Assembly: GCF_000375545.1 (NCBI RefSeq)
Contig: NZ_AQXF01000007.1
Location: 1-41,528, forward strand
Direction of reading: 5' to 3'
DNA: 41,528 bases
Source of the DNA: Kordiimonas gwangyangensis DSM 19435 = JCM 12864
GTDB taxonomy: Bacteria > Pseudomonadota > Alphaproteobacteria > Sphingomonadales > Kordiimonadaceae
Part shown: positions 6,848 to 15,252 of the stretch, in pieces
Layout of the letters: every line of letters starts with the position of its first letter
Position numbering within the stretch: position 1 is the stretch's first letter
The notes under the pieces: model-generated
Database searches by the model: none
Seen by the model: the letters and a program-made list of their open reading frames with translations, nothing else
What the model was told of the DNA's origin: nothing
Translations under genes and position numbers: made by a program

Positions 6848-9211
6848 CTAGAAGCGATAGGTCGCGGAAAGACCGAAGGCACGCGGCAGGGCAATCTGCT
6901 CCTTGGAGCCGTTGCCATAGTAGCCTTCGCTTGGACGCGTGCCCATATAGGCTTTCTTGAACACGGCGCTGACCCCCTCGGCGTTGAAGATGTTCTTCAC
7001 CCAGAGCGTGAGGTCAACATTCCCGCGCGTGAGCGTCATGGAACCATTGAAGATGCCGTAACCCGGCAAGGTGCGATCAAACTTCGGCGACGTGCCAATG
7101 GCGTTCCGTGTCGACGACTGCACATAGCCGTCAAGGCGCGAGGTGAGCGTGAGTGTATCGCTGATCTCATAGGTATGGTCGAGCGCCACGTTGAACATGT
7201 GCCGCGGCGAACCGGGCAGCCGTGCGCCGTCTTCCGCGATGAGCGCACCGGTTGGCGAGAAGAAGTCCTCACTCAACTCCGCATCGGCAAAGGCATAGCC
7301 GACGGTATAGTGCAAGGTCTCGCTCAGGTAACCGTCAAGCTCGACTTCCACACCCTTTGTGGTCGCCTTCGAGCCGTTTTGTACCGCGAAGAAGCCCCAG
7401 TTGGGGGTTGAGGTATTGAGCTGCGGGTCCGACCAGTCAACATAGAAGAGGCTGACCGTATAACGCGTGCTGCCGCGCATGCCCTTGATGCCAAGCTCGA
7501 AGTTATCCACTGTGTCGGCATCATAAGTCAGCCAGCCCGCATCTTCGGCATAATAGCCGGTGGTGGGTACACCGTTTGCGCCGCCGCGGCGGTAGCCTTG
7601 CGACCATGTGCCGTAGACGAGGTTGTCGTCATCCAGATGGTAGGTCAGGTTCGCCTTGAAGAGCATCTTATCCTCTTCGGTCTCGAAGGTGGATTCAAGC
7701 TCTGGGAACAGTCCGGTCCAGAACGGCAGCGCCATGAAGGTATCGGATGTGCTCTCGTTCTTGAAATAGCGTGCGCCAACGGTGACGTCGATCTTGTCAC
7801 TGAACGCGTAGGTCAGCTCGCCATAGGCGGCTTTCTGTTTGAAATTCTCATCGAGGATATAGTGGAAATCCTGATCGCCCGTGATCCACGACACGTCATA
7901 ACCATAGAGCGCATCCACATAGGCCTTGGCGCCCACAAGGAAGCTTTCCTGGGTCGCGAGGCGGTCCTGGTCCTGATAGTAGAGGCCAAAGACATATTGG
8001 AGCGGACCGTCAGAGTTGGAGACGAGGCGAAGCTCCTCAATAAAGGCTTTGTCTTCATAGGTGCGGGCCGCTGTCGCCATCGGGCGCGGGTAGTTATAGT
8101 ACCACGCCAGCCAGCCGTTCTGGGCGTAGAAGCCGGTGTTTTCGCTGATGCTTGAGCCTTCATGCTCATAATAGGAAGTGGAGGATGTGAGCGTGGCGAA
8201 ACCGAGGTCGATGGTCGCCTCAAGTGCGCCCATTTCCACGTCGCTATCCGCCGGTTCAAGCTGGACGGAGCCCACTTCATATTTGCCGTATTCATTGCCG
8301 AAGCCGTCGCGGCCCACGGTTTGCGCACGCCGGCCGCCCATGTCGTCCGACTGGCGGGTGTAGGTGGCGGTCACGTCAAAACTGTCGCTTGGTTTCCAGC
8401 GCAGGCTGGCACGACCGAACCAGACATCATAGGTGTCCGCATCTTCAACAGACTTAAAGGACGCCGTGGGGTCCAGAATGCCGTTTGGCGCAACGGGCAC
8501 GCCGTTCGCGTCCAACTCATAGACATTCACATAATCCGTGAGGCCGGGGTAATCCATGCGTGTACCGGCAAAGCGGAAAGCCAGCGTGTCGCCAAGCGGC
8601 ACGTTGGCCACAAGGTCCGTCGCCCAACCGAGGCTCTCGGACCCCTTCACGCTGCTGAGGGACGCAGACACATGGCCTGAAAAGCCATCAAAGTCCGGCT
8701 TGCGGGTGATATAGCGCACCGTGCCGCCCAGCGCGCCGGAGCCATAGAGCGTACCCTGCGGGCCGCGCAGCACCTCAACCCGCTCAAGATCCTTGATCAG
8801 GAGGTTGGCGAACATCGGCGTGTCATTAAGGTAAGTGGATACTGTGGCCGCCGCACTGGTGGCATAATCACCCAGCGCAGAGCCGTCCACATTCAGGCCG
8901 CGAATGCGGATGCTATTCACCGCACCCGCGTTCCGTGGCCCGCGGTCGACAATCGCAACACCGGAGACAGAGCGCAGCAGCTCCGCCGAATCAAGCATCT
9001 TGGCATCCTCGATCCGCGCGCCGGACACGGCGGAGATATTATAGGGGATGTCCTGGATACGCTCGGCACGGCGGCTGGCGGTGACGACGATTTCTTCTAG
9101 CGCTATATCGCTCGCCTCGCTGTCCTGCGCGATCGCAGGCAATGCCATCAGCCCCGAAAGGGCTGTGGACGACAGCAAAGTGAAGGTTGAAAGTTTCCCG
9201 ATAGCCGACAT
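6848..9211 (-). CDS. TonB-dependent outer-membrane receptor
   Basis: A 787-residue protein with signal peptide (MSAIGKLSTFTLLSSTALSG, then LMALPAIAQ), a TonB-box-like segment EEIVVTASRRAERIQDIP, a plug domain (SVSGVAIVDRGPR, SIRIRGLNVDG, LRGPQGTLYGSGALGGTVRY) and a long beta-barrel ending in ATYRF with the terminal aromatic residue needed for barrel assembly. It imports a ligand across the outer membrane with energy from TonB-ExbBD. An ATG 15 bases further upstream is in frame, but the start at 9211 has a perfect GGAGGAG ribosome binding site five bases before it. It is the first gene of the operon. The ligand is not a siderophore by any visible sign; the downstream amidase and GABA genes point to an organic nitrogen compound. 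Confidence 0.93.
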   Translation of the reverse strand: MSAIGKLSTFTLLSSTALSGLMALPAIAQDSEASDIALEEIVVTASRRAERIQDIPYNISAVSGARIEDAKMLDSAELLRSVSGVAIVDRGPRNAGAVNSIRIRGLNVDGSALGDYATSAAATVSTYLNDTPMFANLLIKDLERVEVLRGPQGTLYGSGALGGTVRYITRKPDFDGFSGHVSASLSSVKGSESLGWATDLVANVPLGDTLAFRFAGTRMDYPGLTDYVNVYELDANGVPVAPNGILDPTASFKSVEDADTYDVWFGRASLRWKPSDSFDVTATYTRQSDDMGGRRAQTVGRDGFGNEYGKYEVGSVQLEPADSDVEMGALEATIDLGFATLTSSTSYYEHEGSSISENTGFYAQNGWLAWYYNYPRPMATAARTYEDKAFIEELRLVSNSDGPLQYVFGLYYQDQDRLATQESFLVGAKAYVDALYGYDVSWITGDQDFHYILDENFKQKAAYGELTYAFSDKIDVTVGARYFKNESTSDTFMALPFWTGLFPELESTFETEEDKMLFKANLTYHLDDDNLVYGTWSQGYRRGGANGVPTTGYYAEDAGWLTYDADTVDNFELGIKGMRGSTRYTVSLFYVDWSDPQLNTSTPNWGFFAVQNGSKATTKGVEVELDGYLSETLHYTVGYAFADAELSEDFFSPTGALIAEDGARLPGSPRHMFNVALDHTYEISDTLTLTSRLDGYVQSSTRNAIGTSPKFDRTLPGYGIFNGSMTLTRGNVDLTLWVKNIFNAEGVSAVFKKAYMGTRPSEGYYGNGSKEQIALPRAFGLSATYRF

Positions 9212-9224
9212 GGCTACTCCTCCC

Positions 9225-9291
9225 ATATTTAATTGATTAAAAAAAATATGGCAGGCTATTTTTTTATAGTCAACTAAAATAATATCTTCAA
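9225..9291 (-). promoter_or_regulatory. Receptor-operon promoter with candidate TetR-type operator
   Basis: On the minus strand a -35 TTGAAG (9286-9291) and a -10 TATAAA (9263-9268) are separated by 17 bases. The -10 is embedded in TGACTATAAA (9263-9272), and further down lies AATTAAATAT (9225-9234). Both 10-base blocks recur upstream of the tetR gene. The leader also contains the palindrome TTTAAT-TG-ATTAAA (9228-9241). The shared blocks suggest a common repressor site; this is inference. Confidence 0.65.
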
Positions 9292-9328
9292 CTAACAGTA
9301 ATCACCAGACAATCCGGCGCGGGAATTT

Positions 9329-9955
9329 TCAGCCTTCGCGCACGTAAGGTCCCACGATAATGGCCACATCACGGGCGATGGCAGCGTGCAACTCATCCAC
9401 CGTCATGGCCTTGAGGTAGACATAGTTGAGGAAATGAATGCGCTCCATACGGGTGAGGAGGAAGGCGAGTTCATGGGTGTCGAGCACACTGTCGATCTGG
9501 CCACGCGCCTGATAGGCCTTGAGCACAGATTCGATCGCGGCACCCAGCCCGCCAGCGATGGTGGAAAGATAGCGCGGTGCCACCTCAGGGTCGGGCGAGG
9601 TAGCGACAAAGGCAACCACATGGCCCCACAGTTCCCGCGAAAGGGCAGAGAGCGTATCGTTGACGTTGGAGCGGATCACCTTGGCAACCAGGTCAACCGG
9701 CGCATGGTTTGCTGCCTGCTGGCTGAAGTTCGGCAGCGCTTCCTCAATACCCTCTTCGCCGCGCGCCACCAGCGCGAGCAACAGGTCACCCTTGGTGCCA
9801 TAGTAGTTGTAGACAGTGGGGGCGGAGACAACGGCCCGGGCGGCAATCTCCTCAATCGTGGTGTCTGCAAAACCCTTCTCGACAAACAGTTCGCTCGCCG
9901 CTTTTTCAATCAGCGCGCGCCGCTGCGCCTTCTGTTTTTCGCGCAAACCCGCCAT
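9329..9955 (-). CDS. TetR/AcrR family transcriptional regulator
   Basis: This 208-residue protein has an N-terminal TetR DNA-binding domain: after a basic stretch comes the helix-turn-helix TTIEEIAARAVVSAPTVYNY (about residues 31-51), followed by the YGTKGDLLLALV transition into the ligand-binding domain. The C-terminal ~150 residues are helical and specific to this protein, as is usual for the family. The ATG at 9955 has an AGAAGGG ribosome binding site. It lies 117 bases upstream of the receptor gene on the same strand. Its own promoter shares sequence blocks with the receptor promoter, so it probably represses itself and the catabolic operon and is released by the substrate or a breakdown product. 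Confidence 0.9.
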   Translation of the reverse strand: MAGLREKQKAQRRALIEKAASELFVEKGFADTTIEEIAARAVVSAPTVYNYYGTKGDLLLALVARGEEGIEEALPNFSQQAANHAPVDLVAKVIRSNVNDTLSALSRELWGHVVAFVATSPDPEVAPRYLSTIAGGLGAAIESVLKAYQARGQIDSVLDTHELAFLLTRMERIHFLNYVYLKAMTVDELHAAIARDVAIIVGPYVREG

Positions 9956-9972
9956 GTCCGGCCCTTCTCTGG

Positions 9973-10028
9973 ATATTTAATTTTTTAATTCACAGATATT
10001 TTTATAGTCATGTAAATTATTTTTGCAA
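9973..10028 (-). promoter_or_regulatory. tetR promoter sharing operator-like blocks with the receptor promoter
   Basis: Minus-strand -35 TTGCAA (10023-10028) and -10 TATAAA (10001-10006), spacer 16. The blocks TGACTATAAA (10001-10010) and AATTAAATAT (9973-9982) are identical to those before the receptor gene. Here they are 18 bases apart, against 28 there, a difference of about one helical turn. Confidence 0.65.
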
Positions 10029-10124
10029 TCCTGAAGGCATCAAATGGTGACAAGGGATTAAAGCGGCCGACTTGACCAACCTCATGCCTTGCAGCTCAGC
10101 AACAACAGCAGCCCCAAAACACGA

Positions 10125-10146
10125 AAGGCGCCACGGTTGGCGCCTT
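10125..10146 (-). terminator. Terminator of the gapR-like gene
   Basis: Perfect 9-bp stem AAGGCGCCA / TGGCGCCTT with loop CGGT, about 50 bases beyond the stop at 10196. On the minus strand it is followed by TTTCGTGTTTT. A Rho-independent terminator is likely. Confidence 0.75.
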
Positions 10147-10195
10147 CTTATGAGTTAATCCGATCTACAACAGACCAGCCTTTATCAGTATTCTA

Positions 10196-10471
10196 TTATT
10201 CGCCAACCGCTTCCGGCATCTGGCCACCCTCAATCGCATGAAGGTAGACATCCAGGAGGCTTTCCTGTTCCTGCCGCTCGGCCTGGTCCATTTTACGGAC
10301 CGCGATCACCTTGCGCATGATCTTGGTGTCGAACCCTACCGCCTTGGCACCCGCGTAGACTTCCTTGATATCTTCTGCGATGCCCTTTTTCTCTTCTTCA
10401 AGACGCTCGATCCGCTCGATGAAGGAGCGCAGCTGTTCGCCTGCGACACCGCCTGCTTGTACTTGTACCAT
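10196..10471 (-). CDS. gapR: GapR-like DNA-binding protein (DUF2312)
   Basis: A 91-residue, highly charged helical protein containing [20 protein letters not shown] and [15 protein letters not shown], the signature of the DUF2312 family found across alphaproteobacteria. In Caulobacter the family member GapR is a nucleoid-associated protein that binds overtwisted AT-rich DNA and helps replication and chromosome organisation. The first half forms a coiled coil. The start at 10471 is preceded by AGGGAG. It appears to have its own promoter at 10553-10581 and its own terminator. The family assignment is firm; that this protein does exactly what Caulobacter GapR does is inference. Confidence 0.9.
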   Translation of the reverse strand: MVQVQAGGVAGEQLRSFIERIERLEEEKKGIAEDIKEVYAGAKAVGFDTKIMRKVIAVRKMDQAERQEQESLLDVYLHAIEGGQMPEAVGE

Positions 10472-10552
10472 TATTCACTCCCTGTCTTACTGGCACCCTT
10501 GGGGCCACAACACTCTTACACAGCCCGCCATGGGCCCAATATCCGGGCGCGC

Positions 10553-10581
10553 ACTTTAGCCGCGTGCGCGCTCCCGTTCAA
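10553..10581 (-). promoter_or_regulatory. Candidate sigma-70 promoter of the gapR-like gene
   Basis: Minus-strand TTGAAC (10576-10581) and TAAAGT (10553-10558) with a 17-base spacer, located between the stop of the decarboxylase gene and the gapR start. Spacing and -35 are good; the -10 matches four of six positions. Confidence 0.5.
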
Positions 10582-10620
10582 CGCATGATTTTGGCGAGAA
10601 ATTGCTCCTGCCGTTGCGTC

Positions 10621-11571
10621 TCAGCTGTGGAGCAGCTTTTTGAAATAGGCGATGGTTTCCTTCAGCCCATCATCCAATTTCACTTTTGGCTGCCAGCCGA
10701 GTGTGTCACGCGCCTTCGTAAGGTCGGGACGGCGCTGCATCGGGTCATCCTGAGGTAGCGGACGGAATTCTATTTTCGAGCTACTGCCCGAGAGCGCGAT
10801 CACTTTTTCCGCCAGTTCCAGCATCGTGAACTCGCCATCGTTACCAAGGTTGATAGGACCGGTGACACTGTCATCCGTGTCCATCAGGCGGGTGATCGCC
10901 TCCACGAGGTCGTCCACATAACAGAAGGAGCGGGTCTGGGTGCCGTCGCCATAGATTGTCAGCGGCCGCCCTTCAAGCGCCTGCACGATGAAGTTTGACA
11001 CCACCCGCCCATCATTCGGGTGCATGTTAGGGCCATAGGTGTTGAAAATACGCCCCACTTTAATGCGCAGCTTATGCTGCCGGTGATAGTCGAAAAACAG
11101 GGTTTCTGCGCAGCGCTTGCCCTCGTCATAACACGAGCGCGGGCCAATGGGGTTTACGTTGCCCCAGTATTCTTCCGTTTGTGGATGAATTTCAGGATCA
11201 CCATATACTTCGCTGGTGGACGCCTGGAAAATCTTCACCCCCAAGCGCTTGGCAAGCCCCAGCATATTGATGGCGCCGTGCACACTGGTCTTGGTCGTCT
11301 GTACCGGATCTGTCTGGTAGTGGATCGGCGAGGCCGGGCACGCCAGATTATAGATGGCATCAGCTTCAACATAGAGCTGCATACACACGTCGTGGCGCAG
11401 CGTTTCAAAAAAGGGATTTTCAAGCAGCGGCAGGATATTCTCCCGGCTGCCGGTGAAATAATTGTCGATACAGATGACCGACTTCCCCTGATCCAACAGC
11501 TTCCGACACAGATGCGAGCCGATAAAGCCCGCGCCGCCTGTTACAACGACCTGATCCCTCAGTTTTTTCAT
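10621..11571 (-). CDS. UDP-glucuronate decarboxylase (UDP-xylose synthase), extended SDR family
   Basis: A 316-residue NAD+-dependent sugar nucleotide enzyme. It has the Rossmann motif [10 protein letters not shown] (residues 11-20), the active-site [14 protein letters not shown] segment and the catalytic Tyr148/Lys152 in [11 protein letters not shown], a block characteristic of UDP-xylose synthases. It converts UDP-glucuronate to UDP-xylose for surface polysaccharide. A GTG six bases upstream is in frame, but the ATG at 11571 is better placed behind AGGGA. No glycosyltransferase or UDP-glucose dehydrogenase gene is nearby, so it looks like a solitary insertion between DUF1244 and the gapR-like gene. 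dTDP-glucose dehydratase is less likely because of the [10 protein letters not shown] motif. Confidence 0.9.
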   Translation of the reverse strand: MKKLRDQVVVTGGAGFIGSHLCRKLLDQGKSVICIDNYFTGSRENILPLLENPFFETLRHDVCMQLYVEADAIYNLACPASPIHYQTDPVQTTKTSVHGAINMLGLAKRLGVKIFQASTSEVYGDPEIHPQTEEYWGNVNPIGPRSCYDEGKRCAETLFFDYHRQHKLRIKVGRIFNTYGPNMHPNDGRVVSNFIVQALEGRPLTIYGDGTQTRSFCYVDDLVEAITRLMDTDDSVTGPINLGNDGEFTMLELAEKVIALSGSSSKIEFRPLPQDDPMQRRPDLTKARDTLGWQPKVKLDDGLKETIAYFKKLLHS

Positions 11572-11667
11572 TATCACAGTCCCTATCAGCGACCTGTTGT
11601 CGCCCGCAGTATTTTCGTTCCCTGCCTATGACAAACTGCCTCGCGCGGCAATCAAAAAGCGGCGACC

Positions 11668-11979
11668 TTACTCAGCGCGCGCGATCTTGTTTTTCGCGAC
11701 ACTGATTTCCATGCGGCGCATCTGCTCGTCAGTGGCCGGGAGCTGATGCTGTTCCTTATAGTCTTCATAAGGCATGCCATAGATGGTCTCGCGTGCCTGC
11801 GATTTGGAGACACTTACCCCCTCCGCTTCCGCAGCTTCCATATACCACTCGGACAGGCAGTTCCGACAAAAGCCACCATAGCCCATCAAGTCGATGTTCT
11901 GCACGTCACTGCGCTGGCGAAGGTGTTCTACAAGGCGGCGGAACACGGCGGCTTCAATTTTTTCCTCAGGTGTCGACAT
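11668..11979 (-). CDS. DUF1244 family protein
   Basis: A 103-residue protein of unknown function. It matches the conserved alphaproteobacterial DUF1244 pattern: FRRLVEHLRQRSDVQNIDLM, then GFCRNCLSEWY with a Cys pair (Cys38, Cys41), then IYGMPYEDYKEQHQ. The Cys pair may bind metal, but a second pair is absent. An in-frame start further upstream (12039) would run into the amidohydrolase gene; the ATG at 11979 has AGGGAGA eight bases before it and lies 17 bases behind the stop of that gene, so the two are probably cotranscribed. The association with N-formylglutamate amidohydrolase recurs in this class of bacteria. Confidence 0.85.
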   Translation of the reverse strand: MSTPEEKIEAAVFRRLVEHLRQRSDVQNIDLMGYGGFCRNCLSEWYMEAAEAEGVSVSKSQARETIYGMPYEDYKEQHQLPATDEQMRRMEISVAKNKIARAE

Positions 11980-11996
11980 CTCTTTATTCTCCCTAC

Positions 11997-12779
11997 TCAG
12001 TAATGGCGGATCGCGGCGATATCTGGCCGGTTCATGCATTCATCCAGAATATCGGCGAGCAGCGCTGCCCATTCCGTTGTCATGGCGTCGGTGGCGAGCA
12101 AATCCTGTCGCACCTCGATGGTGGTTTGCGGCAGGCCATGATCGGCGCCGTGGCGCTGCATAGTATAATAAAGATCGCGTCCCGAATAAGGCAGATTGTC
12201 GCCCACCACGAGATCGGTCTCACGCTCCAGCATGCCGATCATCGCCTGCGCGAGGCGCGGGTCCCTGTTCCACAAGAAACCAGCATGCCATGGCCGCTTC
12301 TCGCCGCCCATCTCAGGCGTGAAGCTGTGCATGCCCACAACAAGCGGCACCTTGCCTGCCTTGAGGTGTGCCTCCACAAGGCCTGCGCAGGCATCATGGA
12401 ACGGGGTGTAATAAGCATCCTTGCGCGCCTTTATCGCCGCTGGGCCAAGATCGCGGTTCGCGGGGATTTGCACACCGTCGCTCAAAGGCGGGATCAAGGT
12501 TTTGTGGTCAGGCTCGCGGTTGCAGTCAAGCAGCAGGCGCGACACGGGCGCAAGCACACCGGCAACCCCCATCATCTCACAAATCTTGCGGGTCACATCG
12601 GCCGCGCCAATGTCCCAGGCGATATGCTCATTGAAATGCCCAGGCGCGAGGCCAAGGTTTTCATATTCCGGCGGCACAAAATTGCTCGCATGATCGCAAA
12701 GCACAATCACGCCGCCAAGTTTGTCGCCATTCAGAATTTCGGGTTTCAGGATTTGGCTCTGGACAGTTGAATCAATCAT
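11997..12779 (-). CDS. N-formylglutamate amidohydrolase family protein
   Basis: A 260-residue protein with the family's metal and substrate motifs: LCDHASNFVP (Asp29-His30), LLLDCNREPD (Asn87-Arg88) and GMHSFTP (His151). Characterised members hydrolyse N-formylglutamate to formate and glutamate at the end of one histidine degradation route. There are no other hut genes here, and the conserved company of DUF1244 and pyruvate kinase suggests a different, perhaps more general, role for this chromosomal copy. It is transcribed divergently from pyk across a 173-base gap. Confidence 0.85.
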   Translation of the reverse strand: MIDSTVQSQILKPEILNGDKLGGVIVLCDHASNFVPPEYENLGLAPGHFNEHIAWDIGAADVTRKICEMMGVAGVLAPVSRLLLDCNREPDHKTLIPPLSDGVQIPANRDLGPAAIKARKDAYYTPFHDACAGLVEAHLKAGKVPLVVGMHSFTPEMGGEKRPWHAGFLWNRDPRLAQAMIGMLERETDLVVGDNLPYSGRDLYYTMQRHGADHGLPQTTIEVRQDLLATDAMTTEWAALLADILDECMNRPDIAAIRHY

Positions 12780-12952
12780 GGGCTACACCGGACACGCACG
12801 TGAAGCTTTGGTTTCAAAGCGAAAAATGCTGGACCTCGGCGAACCGATCTAGCAGCATGTGCCGTGAAAACGAACGGCCTGACCCTAATGCAAGCGCCCG
12901 TCAAGTCAACAATTCATCCTATTCGCTCCATATTCTTCAGGAGGCACCTGTT

Positions 12953-14404
12953 ATGACGTCCGATATCGTTTCCACTGGACGGCGCCGCAAAACCCGCATT
13001 GTCGCGACCCTCGGTCCGGCAAGCTCGAGCTATGAACGCATCAAGGAACTTTTCATCGCAGGCGTTGACGTATTCCGCCTGAACATGAGCCACGGCGAAC
13101 ACAAGGACAAGGAAGCACTGGTACACACCATCCGCGCTGTGGAGCGCGAGTGCGGCCGTCCGATCGCCATTCTGGCTGACCTTCAGGGACCCAAGCTGCG
13201 CATCGGCCTGTTTGAAAACGGCAAGGTAACGCTGACCGAAGGCCAGCTGTTCCAGCTCGATCTGGTGAACGAGGCGGGAAACAATGAGCGTGTACACCTG
13301 CCGCACAAAGAAATTTTCGACGCACTTGAAGTTGGCACCCACATTCTTCTGGATGACGGCAAGATCCGCCTTGAAGTGGAAACCGTTGAGGCTTCCAAAG
13401 CGCGCTGCCGCGTGATCGTGGGTGGTGTGCTTTCAGACCGCAAGGGCGTGAACGTACCAAACGCTGTGCTGCCGCTCGCAGCCCTCACCGACAAGGACCG
13501 CCGCGACCTCACCTTCGCACTGCAGTGCGGTGTGGACTGGATCGCGCTTTCCTTCGTGCAGCGCGCCGCAGACGTGGCCGAGGCCAAAAAGCTCGTCGGC
13601 AAAAAAGCTGCCGTGATGGCAAAGATCGAGAAGCCTGCCGCTGTTGTCGCGCTTGATGAAATTATCGAGCTTGCTGACGGTGTGATGGTGGCCCGTGGTG
13701 ACCTCGGCGTTGAAGAGCCGGTCGAGAATGTACCGGGTATTCAGAAGCAGATCGTACGCGCCGCACGCCAGGCCGGCAAGCCAGTGGTCGTCGCGACCCA
13801 GATGCTCGAATCGATGATCAAATCCCCGGTGCCAACCCGCGCCGAAGTATCTGACGTTGCAACCGCCGTGATGGACGGGGCGGACGCGGTGATGCTTTCC
13901 GCGGAATCGGCCGTCGGCGACTATCCGGTGGAAGCCGTTCAGGTGATGGACCGCGTGGCCAACCGGGTAGAGCACGAGCCTGGCTATCACATGCAGTCAG
14001 GCGCTGAACACGGGGCATCCGGCGCCACGACCGAGGACGCGATCACGGCTGCGGCCCGTCAGGTTGCACGCACTGTGGGCGCGAAGGCCATCGTGACCTT
14101 CACCACCTCTGGCGCGACCGCTCTGCGCGCAGCGCGGGAGCGCCCTGAGGCGGAAATCTTGACCCTCACGCCCCGCCTTGCCGTCGCCCGCCGCCTTGCC
14201 ATCGTGTGGGGCATGCGCACGGTCAAGACCAAGGACGTCACCAGCTTTGAAGAGATGGTGGGCAAATCCAAGCGCATGGCGCTGCGCGCGGGTGTGGTGA
14301 AAGCCGGTGACCGCATCGTGGTTACGGCTGGCGTGCCGTTCGGCACACCGGGCGCCACCAACGTGCTCCATATTGCTTGGATCAGCGGTAGCGAACTCGC
14401 TTGA
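12953..14404 (+). CDS. pyk: Pyruvate kinase
   Basis: A 483-residue glycolytic enzyme that converts phosphoenolpyruvate and ADP to pyruvate and ATP. It opens with RRKTRIVATLGPASS and contains ADLQGPKLRIG, VMAKIEKPAA (catalytic lysine region), MVARGDLGVE (metal binding) and ATQMLESM; the C-terminal allosteric domain includes AIVTFTTSGATALRAARERP. The true start is the ATG at 12953, eight bases behind AGGAGG; an in-frame TTG at 12767 would add 62 unrelated residues overlapping the divergent gene. A terminator follows directly. Confidence 0.96.
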   Translation: MTSDIVSTGRRRKTRIVATLGPASSSYERIKELFIAGVDVFRLNMSHGEHKDKEALVHTIRAVERECGRPIAILADLQGPKLRIGLFENGKVTLTEGQLFQLDLVNEAGNNERVHLPHKEIFDALEVGTHILLDDGKIRLEVETVEASKARCRVIVGGVLSDRKGVNVPNAVLPLAALTDKDRRDLTFALQCGVDWIALSFVQRAADVAEAKKLVGKKAAVMAKIEKPAAVVALDEIIELADGVMVARGDLGVEEPVENVPGIQKQIVRAARQAGKPVVVATQMLESMIKSPVPTRAEVSDVATAVMDGADAVMLSAESAVGDYPVEAVQVMDRVANRVEHEPGYHMQSGAEHGASGATTEDAITAAARQVARTVGAKAIVTFTTSGATALRAARERPEAEILTLTPRLAVARRLAIVWGMRTVKTKDVTSFEEMVGKSKRMALRAGVVKAGDRIVVTAGVPFGTPGATNVLHIAWISGSELA

Positions 14405-14425
14405 GCTTGAAAATAGATTGAGGAT

Positions 14426-14455
14426 GGCTGGCAGCTTCAACTGCCGGCCTTTCCT
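14426..14455. terminator. Terminator shared by pyk and the convergent methyltransferase gene
   Basis: Stem GGCTGGCAG / CTGCCGGCC with one G-T pair and loop CTTCAA (14426-14449), followed on the plus strand by TTTCCTATTT. It lies between the pyk stop and the convergent stop at 14454, so it may act in both directions. Confidence 0.7.
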
Positions 14456-15209
14456 ATTTCCTGAAAATGCCCGATGCAACGCGTTCGAGCGCTGCATCCC
14501 GATCCTCAAGCTTCATGATGGCCAGATTTTCCTGCATGTCATGCCATGTCATGCGACTGATGCTCTCGTGTGAATTCATCAGCGGCGCAAAATCCGGGCG
14601 CGGTTGGCGCCATACGGCGGTCTGGCCCTTGCCCTGATTAATCGTGACATAGGAGAGCGTGGGGAAAAAGTCATGGATCGCGAATATCAGCTTATAGATA
14701 TCGCCGTTCCAGCCGCCGCCAACGTGGCCTGCAGCTTCTTTTTGCCGCTCCGCCTCACGTCCATCTGGCAGGGCAGAGTATGGGTCCTTCGGCACGGTAT
14801 CATCAATCAGGATCACTGACCGTGCATGTGTGTGCGGCAGAACCGCGCAGAAGTCCCTGAAGGTCTGCTCGTAAGTATGGAGGCCATCAAGGAACACCAG
14901 GTCATATTGCCGCTCGCCGATGTGATGGGCGAAATACTCATCAGACGGCATCTGGTAATAGCATGTATTTCGATCTTCAAACTCGCTTGGGTCAAACAGG
15001 AAGTTGGGATCAACCGCGTGTTTGGTTTTCACCCTGACATTACGAAAAGTCTTGCCCGCTAATACACCGATCTCAAGGTAGGTTTTGGCGCCCATGGTCT
15101 TTGCGAGCCAGTTCAGCCGACGGACAGTACCGCTGTCCCCCAAGTTCTTCATGGATTTCCCTGCCCGGCGACCTTTCGCTGCGGCACCAAGTTTCTGTAA
15201 CAACGCCAC
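14454..15209 (-). CDS. Class I SAM-dependent methyltransferase
   Basis: A 251-residue protein with a Rossmann-like methyltransferase core. Motif I is YLEIGVLAGKTF, the motif II region includes YDLVFLDGLHTYEQTFRDF, and ILIDDTVPKD follows. This arrangement resembles the Methyltransf_24 group, which often acts on sugars or small molecules. The C-terminal ~60 residues carry no recognisable domain. It lies 43 bases behind the HAD gene on the same strand with no terminator between them, so the two may be cotranscribed. The substrate is unknown. Confidence 0.8.
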   Translation of the reverse strand: MALLQKLGAAAKGRRAGKSMKNLGDSGTVRRLNWLAKTMGAKTYLEIGVLAGKTFRNVRVKTKHAVDPNFLFDPSEFEDRNTCYYQMPSDEYFAHHIGERQYDLVFLDGLHTYEQTFRDFCAVLPHTHARSVILIDDTVPKDPYSALPDGREAERQKEAAGHVGGGWNGDIYKLIFAIHDFFPTLSYVTINQGKGQTAVWRQPRPDFAPLMNSHESISRMTWHDMQENLAIMKLEDRDAALERVASGIFRK

Positions 15210-15252
15210 TACCTCATATACCTAAAAACAAGAATGCCCTGCCCGCAGGCAC

